6,403 bases of DNA. Origin: Pseudomonadota bacterium (GTDB taxonomy: Bacteria; Pseudomonadota; Alphaproteobacteria; Sphingomonadales; Sphingomonadaceae). Made by a program: the position numbers and the translations under genes. Positions 1-5,632 of the stretch are shown here, in pieces. Where the stretch lies: contig JAEWJQ010000139.1 of the NCBI GenBank assembly GCA_023386515.1, positions 1 to 6,403 of the forward strand, read 5' to 3'. The notes under the pieces are model-generated. The model saw only the letters and a list, made by a program, of their open reading frames with translations. It did no database searches and was not told where the DNA came from. Within the stretch, counting starts at the first letter, position 1, and every line of letters begins with the position of its first letter.

Positions 1-128
1 ACCTTGGTGATGCCGGCATGGGAGATGCGCACCGAACCGCTCGATTCGCTGATCGTCCATCCCGGCTCCTGCGCAAGAGCCATCGTCGAACATCCAGCAG
101 CCAGTATCGCCAGCGTGCGCTTCAGCAT
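1..128 (-). CDS. Exported FecR-like domain protein, N-terminal fragment
   Basis: The reading frame opens at an ATG at 128-126 and runs leftward off the window, giving 42 whole codons. A good ribosome binding site (AAGGGGA, 139-133) precedes it by four bases. The first 19 residues form a clear signal peptide: MLKR, then a hydrophobic stretch ending in MALA, with a signal peptidase I site before Gln20. Cys13 is preceded by AAG, which resembles a weak lipobox, but it lies too early and the ALA site is better. The mature start (GW-TISESSG-SVRISHAG, residues 23-39) has the Trp, Ser-Gly and Val spacing seen at the start of FecR-type beta domains in exported proteins. That family match is from memory of the pattern and covers few residues. 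The gene diverges from the TpsB gene, so the two may be co-regulated and act in one secretion or surface system; this is inference. The existence of a gene is fairly sure, its FecR identity moderately so. Confidence 0.6.
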   Translation of the reverse strand, partial: MLKRTLAILAAGCSTMALAQEPGWTISESSGSVRISHAGITK

Positions 129-212
129 TTCGTCCCCTTTTCGACGCGCGTCACACGACGCGGACCATTCCGCTTGCACGGCAGTCGCTTAGGACGGGGT
201 TCGCAGACAAAG

Positions 213-241
213 TTAACACGACGAAAGGGCTAACTAACCAT
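213..241 (+). promoter_or_regulatory. Candidate promoter for the TpsB gene
   Basis: TTAACA at 213-218 matches five of six bases of a -35 element. Seventeen bases later AACCAT (236-241) is only a half match to a -10 element. The stretch 211-248 is visibly richer in A and T than its surroundings. The expected transcription start would fall near 248, about 40 bases before the ATG. Weak evidence. Confidence 0.25.
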
Positions 242-242
242 T

Positions 243-256
243 TGCAAACGCTTGCT
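243..256. promoter_or_regulatory. LacI/GalR-type operator-like palindrome
   Basis: TGCAAACGCTTGCT agrees with the general LacI-family operator pattern TGNAANCGNTTNCA at nine of its ten fixed positions; only the last base differs. The core GCAA-A-CG-C-TTGC is a palindrome around the central CG. It lies 34-47 bases upstream of the TpsB ATG, at or just after the likely transcription start, where a repressor would block initiation. No LacI-family gene is visible in the window, so the regulator is unknown. Confidence 0.4.
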
Positions 257-277
257 TGCTACCGCGGGGTCGTCACC

Positions 278-284
278 AGAGGGA
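278..284 (+). promoter_or_regulatory. Ribosome binding site deciding the TpsB start
   Basis: AGAGGGA ends five bases before the ATG at 290. It supports that start over the in-frame TTG at 242, which would add 16 residues in front of the signal peptide. Confidence 0.75.
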
Positions 285-289
285 ACAAA

Positions 290-1942
290 ATGCGCCGCAT
301 TTCAAGTTGGGCGTCGATCGCCATCGGCACCACGAGTATCGCCATGCCGGCCGTCGCACAGGTTCGCCTGGATCGGGCTGACCCGACGATCGTCGAACGG
401 GCCCTGCCGGATCAGGCGGCAACCCCAAAGCCGTCGTCCACGGCCGTGACGGTGGCACCCAACCCGGCATCTTCGGCAAGCCAAACGCCGTTACCGGCTC
501 CCCGCGCCATCATCGTCGTCGGCAACGAGGCGGTCGGTACGGAAGCCTTCGCGCCGGCTCTGGTGCCGTTCCTGGGACGAGTCCTGTCCGCCGAGGACCT
601 CTCCGCCCTGGCCGGGGCGGTCGCCTCTATCGCGCGAGACAACGGCTATCCCTTCGCCAGCGCGACGATCGAACCACAAACCACGGCCGATGGGCTGTTG
701 CGTGTTACGCTGGACGAAGGCCGGATCTCTGCGGTGCGCGTGACCGGCGCCGTCAGCCCCGTCGCCGACAAGCTCTTGACCGACGCTCTCGTCACGGCGT
801 CACCCGTTCGACGGAGCACGTTGGAACGCGCGATCCTTCTGGTCGGCGACATTGCGGGGGTCACCGTCAAGGAGACGCGCTATGTCCGGCAGGATGGCTT
901 CGGTATCCTTCTGGTCACGATCGCGCAGGATCGCGCCGCCGCCTATGTGCAGATCGACAATCGCGGGTCGAAGGAGATCGGCCCGTTGCGCGCGACGGCG
1001 TTGGCCAGCGTGCGCGGGGTCGCGCAAAGCGGCGACGAACTGAGGCTCCTTGCCGCCACGACGCCGACCGATCCGCAGGAATTCGGGTTTCTTCGCGCGG
1101 CCTATACGGCGCCCGTCGATATGCGCGGAAGCGCGCTCTCCGTTTCGGCCTCGGCCGGTCGCGCACGACCGGGCGGCTTTCTGAAACCGCTCGACGTCGT
1201 CGGCGACAGCATCGACGTCGCGATCGCATTCAACACGCCGTTGCAGCGCAGCCGGGATCGCAGCGTGTGGGCGAACGTCGAACTGCGCGCCCTGAAGACC
1301 GACCAGTCCTTGCTAGGCAGCATGTTGCGCGACGATCGGATCGTCACCCTGACGGGTTCCCTAGTCGGAACGGCCCGTTTCGGCGGGGGCATCCTCAACG
1401 GCAATGTCGCGATGGTCGGCGGCTTGCCGCTGGCCGGGGTGACGCAGGAGGGGGATCGCCTGGCATCCCGCCCCGATGGCGACGCGCGTTTCGCCGCATG
1501 GACCTATGCCATCGACTGGACGACGCCATTGCCGGGGCCATTCGCCCTGTCGCTGGCCTCGACCGGACAGGTGGCATCGCGTCCCCTGCTCGCGACGGCC
1601 GAGATCGGAGTCGGCGGCCCGGGGTTCGGCCGAGCCTATGATTATGCCGAGCGGACCGGGGACGACGGCGTCCTCGCATCCGCAGAGTTGCGCACGAACT
1701 TCGGCCACATCCCCGGTGCGATCGACCGGGTGATGCTCTACGGCTTCGTGGACGGCGGCTATGTCCACAATCTCCGCGGCGGTTTGGGAGGGGGCTCCCT
1801 GCTCTCGACGGGAACCGGGGCGCGGTTGGGCAACGGCCGGTTGGACGGCATCGTCGAAATCGCCTTTCCGTTGAACGAGGATCGCTTCGACACCGGCACC
1901 CGCAGTACCCGGGTCTCGTTTCGCCTGGCCCGCAGCTTCTAG
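290..1942 (+). CDS. Two-partner secretion outer-membrane transporter, ShlB/FhaC/HecB family (TpsB)
   Basis: This 550-residue protein is a TpsB-type Omp85-superfamily pore, which moves a large partner protein (TpsA) across the outer membrane. Residues 1-23 are a signal peptide ending MPAVA before Gln24. A Pro/Ala/Thr-rich linker (about 40-70) follows, then a first POTRA domain (about 71-147) with the NGYPFASATIEPQ segment and LDEGRI end, and a second POTRA-like domain (about 149-212). The barrel begins near AAYVQIDNRGSKEIGP (217-232), a typical TpsB barrel entry. The segment GGPGFGRAYDYAERTGDDG (442-460) sits where the family's conserved inward loop 6 lies, with Arg448 as the likely conserved arginine. 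The chain ends in Phe550, as outer-membrane barrel proteins do. Length is normal for the family. No TpsA gene is in the window; the divergent FecR-like gene is the closest candidate associate. The exported substrate is unknown. Confidence 0.88.
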   Translation: MRRISSWASIAIGTTSIAMPAVAQVRLDRADPTIVERALPDQAATPKPSSTAVTVAPNPASSASQTPLPAPRAIIVVGNEAVGTEAFAPALVPFLGRVLSAEDLSALAGAVASIARDNGYPFASATIEPQTTADGLLRVTLDEGRISAVRVTGAVSPVADKLLTDALVTASPVRRSTLERAILLVGDIAGVTVKETRYVRQDGFGILLVTIAQDRAAAYVQIDNRGSKEIGPLRATALASVRGVAQSGDELRLLAATTPTDPQEFGFLRAAYTAPVDMRGSALSVSASAGRARPGGFLKPLDVVGDSIDVAIAFNTPLQRSRDRSVWANVELRALKTDQSLLGSMLRDDRIVTLTGSLVGTARFGGGILNGNVAMVGGLPLAGVTQEGDRLASRPDGDARFAAWTYAIDWTTPLPGPFALSLASTGQVASRPLLATAEIGVGGPGFGRAYDYAERTGDDGVLASAELRTNFGHIPGAIDRVMLYGFVDGGYVHNLRGGLGGGSLLSTGTGARLGNGRLDGIVEIAFPLNEDRFDTGTRSTRVSFRLARSF

Positions 1943-1977
1943 CGGCAACGCTCAGCCCGCATCGTTCGTCCGCCACC

Positions 1978-2005
1978 GGCGGCTCGGCACGCCGCCCGAG
2001 CCGCC
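1978..2005. terminator. Candidate bidirectional terminator hairpin
   Basis: GGCGGCTCGG (1978-1987) and CCGAGCCGCC (1996-2005) are perfect 10-bp inverted arms around an 8-base loop. The hairpin lies in the 64-base gap between two convergent genes, the position expected for a shared terminator. Neither side has a real T run (only TT follows on the plus strand), so it is not a classical intrinsic terminator; it may act with Rho or by stabilising 3' ends. Confidence 0.5.
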
Positions 2006-2006
2006 T

Positions 2007-2672
2007 TCAGGCACGGACGTAGAACAGGTGCGTGTCAACCTTTGCGACCTTGATCATCGTGTCACGCCAATATGGCACCATCCAGTCGGCGTGATAGTGC
2101 GTGGCGCGGCCCACATCGGCGAAGACCCTTCCCGCCAAGGCCCTCTTCGCGTTTCGTCGCGCCGCAGACCAACCGAGATGCTTGGTGCGTCGCCGGATCG
2201 ACCCGTCGCACGTGAACGAGAACTGGCAGCCCGACGTGCGATCGAACCCCTGATAGACGACGCCGCAGATCGTCTTCGGAAAGCCGGGCGCCCGCGCGCG
2301 GTTGAGAACGACCTGAATGACCGCTCGTTGCCCACGCGGGTCGTCCCCCACTTCGTAGAGGGCAGCCGTGGCGAGGCAGTCGACCGCCTGCGCGCGTTCG
2401 GCAGGTCCGCCGCGGAACCGGTAGGGGGCGGCTGTGACGCGCGCCTTGGTGACAATAGGGACCTCGGCATTCGACGCCCGCGCCTCCGCCATCGTCATCT
2501 GTCTCGCGCGCTGCGATGTCGGCTTGAAGGCGGCGGGATTGAAAAAGCTGCTCACGACGGCCAGCGCCGCTGCGACCATGATCAGCAACAGCCATCGATC
2601 GGCCCCCGCATCGCGCTTCGCCGGGCGGCGTCTGACGCTGGATGAGGTTCGCCGGGATGCCATCCCCCGCAT
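2007..2672 (-). CDS. Membrane-anchored cell-wall hydrolase, SleB/CwlJ family
   Basis: The 221-residue product has a basic N-terminus (about 1-26), one membrane segment (WLLLIMVAAALAVVSSFF, 27-44) and a periplasmic part, so it is probably anchored in the inner membrane facing peptidoglycan. The SleB/CwlJ hydrolase domain (Hydrolase_2) covers about 96-220: ALYEVGDDPRGQRAVIQVVLNRA contains Glu107 as the likely catalytic residue, followed by the family patterns GCQFSFTCDG (128-137) and HYHADWMVPYW (172-182). In spores these enzymes are lytic transglycosylases; in non-sporing Proteobacteria they are thought to remodel the wall, which is inference here. Two ATGs are possible, at 2672 and at 2663. 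Neither has a well-spaced ribosome site: GGGGG directly abuts the second. An in-frame TAG upstream excludes longer forms. It lies 132 bases downstream of the dehydrogenase gene on the same strand and faces the TpsB gene tail to tail. Confidence 0.85.
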   Translation of the reverse strand: MRGMASRRTSSSVRRRPAKRDAGADRWLLLIMVAAALAVVSSFFNPAAFKPTSQRARQMTMAEARASNAEVPIVTKARVTAAPYRFRGGPAERAQAVDCLATAALYEVGDDPRGQRAVIQVVLNRARAPGFPKTICGVVYQGFDRTSGCQFSFTCDGSIRRRTKHLGWSAARRNAKRALAGRVFADVGRATHYHADWMVPYWRDTMIKVAKVDTHLFYVRA

Positions 2673-2804
2673 GCTAGCGCATCGGGCGGCCCGAAGCAGC
2701 GACTAACACGCTTGCCGCACGCGCGGCGCGAGCCTGCGTATCCCCTTCACCTTCTCCGCCTTCTGACGAAATCGACCAACGCCGCAGCGCATCGGCCGGC
2801 AGGT

Positions 2805-3857
2805 TCAGATCTCCAGGCCGACGAAGATGGCCTTCGTCCGGCCGCGATCCTGTGCCACCTCGAACGCCTCGTTGATGCGGTCGAGCGGGAATCGGTGGGT
2901 AATCAGCTCCTGCGTTTTCAGCACCCCGCGCGTCACCAAATCGAGCACTTCGACCTGTTCGGCATGGATGTCGTGGAAGGCGAAGCTGGCGCTCGGGATC
3001 AGCGTGATTTCGGACATCTGGATACGCTGCCATTCTAGCGGGATGGCGATCGCTCCCGCATCGAAGCCACCGACGATGACGACCTTACCGCCGCGCCGCG
3101 CCAGCCGCGTGGCGAGGGGCAAAGTCTCGGGCATGGATTCGCCGCCGGCGCATTCGAACACGATGTCGGCGCCCCGATCGTCGGTCAGTCCGAGGATCAC
3201 GTCCTGCGCGTTCTCTTGATCCGATCGGACGGTGCGGTCCGCACCGAGCCGTGCGGCCAGGGCGAGGGCGTGCGGCATCTTGTCGATGATCGTCACGGTT
3301 GCACCGCTGGCCTTGGCGAGCATCAACTGGCCCAGCCCGATCGGTCCTACCCCGATGATCGCCACGCGCGACCCGATGGTCAGGCCCGACAGATGCTGGG
3401 CATGCAGCGCCACGGCATAGGTATCGAGCAGCGCGGCATCGTCGAAGCCGACGCTGTCGGGCAGCGGATGGAACTTGTGCTGCGGCCCGACGACATATTC
3501 GGCATACGCGCGCGAGACGCTGGCGCGCCGCGTCGGATAGAGGTCCGGACAGCGGTTATATTGCTGCACCCGGCACCAGGCGCAGTGACCGCAGCCGAGC
3601 ACGGATTCGACCAGCACCCGGTCGCCGACCGCGACCCGCGACACGGCGGCCCCGATTTCGACCACCTCGCCCGCCAGTTCATGACCCATGATGCAGCAGT
3701 GCAGTTCCTCCTCCGCCTTTTCCCAATGGCGCAGGTCGGTGCCGCAAATCCCCGCCATCCGCACCCGCGCCTTGACCCAATCGTCCGCGGGCAAGCGCGG
3801 CTCCTCGACCTCCGCGATCTCGAAACGACCATCGGCGGTCTTGCGGGCGGCTTTCAC
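2805..3857 (-). CDS. Zinc- and NAD-dependent medium-chain alcohol/polyol dehydrogenase
   Basis: The 350-residue protein is a cytoplasmic medium-chain dehydrogenase of the sorbitol/threonine dehydrogenase type, oxidising an alcohol group on an unknown substrate. Catalytic-zinc residues are Cys38 (GICGTD) and His59-Glu60 (GHELAGEVVEIG), with Asp145 in LLDTYAVALHA where relatives usually have Glu. Cys89, Cys92, Cys95 and Cys103 form the structural zinc site. The Rossmann motif GVGPIG (169-174) and Asp192 (TIIDK) at the end of the second strand indicate NAD rather than NADP. I chose the GTG at 3857-3855 because GGGAG (3869-3865) precedes it by seven bases and the protein then begins directly in the family fold (VKAARK read as MKAARK); an ATG at 3923 would add 22 residues of unlike composition. 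It diverges from the transporter gene across 128 bases, suggesting shared control and a role in metabolising a transported compound. The exact substrate cannot be assigned. Confidence 0.88.
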   Translation of the reverse strand: MKAARKTADGRFEIAEVEEPRLPADDWVKARVRMAGICGTDLRHWEKAEEELHCCIMGHELAGEVVEIGAAVSRVAVGDRVLVESVLGCGHCAWCRVQQYNRCPDLYPTRRASVSRAYAEYVVGPQHKFHPLPDSVGFDDAALLDTYAVALHAQHLSGLTIGSRVAIIGVGPIGLGQLMLAKASGATVTIIDKMPHALALAARLGADRTVRSDQENAQDVILGLTDDRGADIVFECAGGESMPETLPLATRLARRGGKVVIVGGFDAGAIAIPLEWQRIQMSEITLIPSASFAFHDIHAEQVEVLDLVTRGVLKTQELITHRFPLDRINEAFEVAQDRGRTKAIFVGLEI

Positions 3858-3864
3858 AACATGT

Positions 3865-3869
3865 CTCCC
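3865..3869 (-). promoter_or_regulatory. Ribosome binding site deciding the dehydrogenase GTG start
   Basis: Read on the minus strand, GGGAG lies seven bases before the GTG at 3857. It is only two bases from an out-of-frame ATG (3862-3860), too close for normal initiation. This favours the GTG as the true start. Confidence 0.6.
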
Positions 3870-3913
3870 GGATGAGCGGCAGGCGGCGGGCTCGTCATCA
3901 TGGCCGGGCAAAC

Positions 3914-3939
3914 CCGCGAACACCGGGATGGTGTCGCGG
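3914..3939. promoter_or_regulatory. Bulged inverted repeat in the dehydrogenase/transporter gap
   Basis: CCGCGAACACC (3914-3924) and GGTGTCGCGG (3930-3939) pair over ten bases with a single extra A in the left arm, around a 5-base GGGAT loop. The repeat lies in the middle of the divergent gap, 47-72 bases before the transporter ATG and 57-82 bases before the dehydrogenase GTG. It could be an operator or a leader hairpin. Inverted repeats occur often by chance in DNA of this GC content, though this one is fairly long. Confidence 0.3.
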
Positions 3940-3966
3940 CAAGCAGACTGATAGCCTTAAATCTCA

Positions 3967-3980
3967 ATGACATAAATCAA
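3967..3980. promoter_or_regulatory. FNR/FixK-like box
   Basis: ATGAC-ATAA-ATCAA fits the alphaproteobacterial FNR/FixK pattern TTGAY-N4-RTCAA at all but the first base; the right half is perfect. It ends five bases before the transporter ATG and overlaps its AAGG, and its centre is about 117 bases upstream of the dehydrogenase GTG. If functional it would more naturally activate the dehydrogenase or block the transporter. The region is the most A/T-rich part of the gap, which raises the chance of accidental matches. Confidence 0.35.
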
Positions 3981-3985
3981 GGTTT

Positions 3986-5545
3986 ATGGGTGCCGACGGC
4001 AACACGCATCGCACACCGGGCGTTGCCCCGCCTCGCATGCCCCTGGACCCGCAAGCCGATTTGACCACCGCCGACCGCGAGCGCGGGTTGCGGTTGCTCG
4101 TCGTCGAGGCGGGGTTTTCAGGCGGCGCGGCCGCGCTCACCAGCGGGGTGATCCTGACCGCCTTCGCGCTCCATCTGGGGGCATCGAACGTGATGGTCGG
4201 CATCCTCGCCGCGATGCCGTTCCTGGCGCAGCTGCTGCAATTGCCTGCCATTCAACTGGTCGAGCGATGGCGTCGGCGCAAGAAGATCGCCGTCCTGTCC
4301 AGCCTGATCGGCCGAACGATGCTGGCGGTGATGGCGGCGCTCGCCTTCTTCAGCGGGACGGCGGCGCTGCTGATCTTCCTGGCGGCGCAGATGCTGTTGT
4401 GCGGTCTGGGTGCGGTCGGCGGTTGCGCATGGAACACATGGATGCGCGATCTCGCCCCCGACGATTCTCTGGGCGACGTCTTCGCCCGGCGAACCGTCCG
4501 GCTGACCGCGATCAGCCTGATCCTGGGGCTGGTCGCCGCGCTGGCGCTCGACCGGACGGCCGCCGGCTCTCCCGCCCGTGACATGGTGTTCGCGGCGATG
4601 TTCGGGGCCGGCTGCGTCACCGGCCTGATCAGCGCGCGGATCGTCGCGATGATGCCGGAACCACTGATGCCGCCGGCCAGGGGCGCCGTCGCGCTGCGCG
4701 CCTTGTTGGCGCAACCGCTGCGAGACCCGAATTTCCGCCGCTTGCTCGTCTTCGTGGCGAGCTGGCAATTCGCCATCAACCTCGCGACGCCCTTCTTCAC
4801 CGTCTTCATCGTCCGGCAGTTCCATTTCGCCGTCAGCTTCGTGCTGCTGCTCAGCGTCGCCAGCCAAGTCGCCAACATCCTGGCGCTCCGCCTCTGGGGG
4901 CGGCTTAGCGACCGTTTCGCCAACAAGTCGGTCCTGGCGGTGTCGGCCCCCGCCTACATCCTCGCCATCGTCGCGATGATCGGCGCGTCGCAGCTGGGCG
5001 ATCGGGGCGCGGTCAAGCTGTGGCTGATCGGGCTCCACCTCGTGATGGGCGCGACCATCGCGGGCGTGACGCTGGCGAGCACCAATATCGCGCTGAAGCT
5101 GTCGCCCAAGGGGGCCGCCACCGCCTATGTCGCCGCCAATGCCATGACCACCGCCATCGCGGCCGGGATCGCACCGATCCTGGGCGGCTTGCTCGCCCAG
5201 TTCTTCGCCGCACGCCAGTTCGAGCTGGTAGCGCGATGGCGCAGCCCCAACGGCATCTTCACCCTGCCGATCGCGCTGACCGGCTGGGACTTCTATTTCC
5301 TGCTTGCCGGGCTGATCGGTCTCTATGCCATCCACCGCCTGTCGCTGGTGCGCGAGCATGGGGAGATCGAGCGGCGGGCGATGGTCGGCCAGGTGCTGAA
5401 CGAAACGCGGCGCAGTATCCGCAACATTTCCTCGGTCGCGGGCCTGCGCGCCGCGACCGATCTGCCTGCGACGCTGCTCCGTGATGCGCGCACACGTATC
5501 CGCCTGAAACGCGCCCGATCGGCGCGGACGGCACGAATGCACTGA
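3986..5545 (+). CDS. Major facilitator superfamily transporter
   Basis: The 519-residue product is an inner-membrane secondary transporter with roughly twelve hydrophobic segments between residues 37 and 450, split by a loop at about 222-250. The basic loop LVERWRRRKK (91-100) after the second segment and WGRLSDRFANK (304-314) between segments 8 and 9 are the paired MFS motif A positions, the second being the better preserved. GGCAWNTWMRDLAPDD (145-160) is a conserved-looking pattern of one group of putative MFS carriers. A tail of about 65 residues (455-519), rich in Arg, follows the last segment and should lie in the cytoplasm. The ATG at 3986 has only AAGG three bases ahead; the next Met (residue 18) has no ribosome site, so the first is kept. 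It diverges from the dehydrogenase and is followed after 87 bases by a gene on the same strand, possibly in one transcript. The substrate is unknown; import of a sugar or similar compound is inferred from the neighbours. Confidence 0.85.
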   Translation: MGADGNTHRTPGVAPPRMPLDPQADLTTADRERGLRLLVVEAGFSGGAAALTSGVILTAFALHLGASNVMVGILAAMPFLAQLLQLPAIQLVERWRRRKKIAVLSSLIGRTMLAVMAALAFFSGTAALLIFLAAQMLLCGLGAVGGCAWNTWMRDLAPDDSLGDVFARRTVRLTAISLILGLVAALALDRTAAGSPARDMVFAAMFGAGCVTGLISARIVAMMPEPLMPPARGAVALRALLAQPLRDPNFRRLLVFVASWQFAINLATPFFTVFIVRQFHFAVSFVLLLSVASQVANILALRLWGRLSDRFANKSVLAVSAPAYILAIVAMIGASQLGDRGAVKLWLIGLHLVMGATIAGVTLASTNIALKLSPKGAATAYVAANAMTTAIAAGIAPILGGLLAQFFAARQFELVARWRSPNGIFTLPIALTGWDFYFLLAGLIGLYAIHRLSLVREHGEIERRAMVGQVLNETRRSIRNISSVAGLRAATDLPATLLRDARTRIRLKRARSARTARMH

Positions 5546-5622
5546 CCCAGTTTAAACGCTGCCCCTTTCCCCGGAACTGCGCGCGTTATCAGGTGATTAG
5601 AGGCCAACCGCGTCATCCTTTC

Positions 5623-5626
5623 GGAG
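5623..5626 (+). promoter_or_regulatory. Ribosome binding site for the right-edge gene
   Basis: GGAG lies six bases before the ATG at 5633. With the uninterrupted frame that follows, it is the main support for this start. No convincing promoter was found in 5546-5632, which fits read-through from the transporter gene. Confidence 0.6.
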
Positions 5627-5632
5627 TTTCTC

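Noticed and set aside
143..152. The palindrome GACGCGCGTC upstream of the FecR-like gene
   Set aside because: It is short, made almost only of G and C, and such palindromes are frequent by chance here.
4..233. Two short plus-strand frames in the first 230 bases
   Set aside because: They overlap the signal-peptide gene on the minus strand and continue into the regulatory gap; neither has a ribosome site or a protein-like sequence.
242..289. A longer start (TTG at 242) for the TpsB gene
   Set aside because: It would put 16 residues before a normal signal peptide and run through the operator-like palindrome; the ATG at 290 has a well-spaced AGAGGGA.
1361..1948. A 195-codon minus-strand frame opposite the end of the TpsB gene
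   Set aside because: It overlaps the conserved barrel end of the TpsB protein and has shadow-like composition.
2028..2645. A 205-codon plus-strand frame opposite the cell-wall hydrolase
   Set aside because: The minus-strand product has the full SleB pattern and a membrane anchor; the plus frame is an Arg-rich shadow with no supporting ribosome site.
2714..2727. A 5-bp hairpin (GCCGC/GCGGC) after the dehydrogenase gene, as a terminator
   Set aside because: The stem is too short, there is no T run, and it lies about 80 bases past the stop codon. Nothing else was seen in the 132-base gap.
3216..3875. A 219-codon plus-strand frame opposite the dehydrogenase
   Set aside because: The minus strand encodes complete zinc and NAD motifs here; the plus frame has low-complexity composition.
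4118..5542. A 474-codon open frame on the minus strand covering nearly the whole transporter gene
   Set aside because: Its product is crowded with Arg, Gln, Asp and Gly, has no recognisable fold, and exactly shadows a convincing membrane protein. Such long antisense frames are usual in GC-rich genes.
5550..5557. The palindrome GTTTAAAC just after the transporter stop
   Set aside because: Eight bases with no partner site, promoter spacing or repeat nearby; most likely chance.
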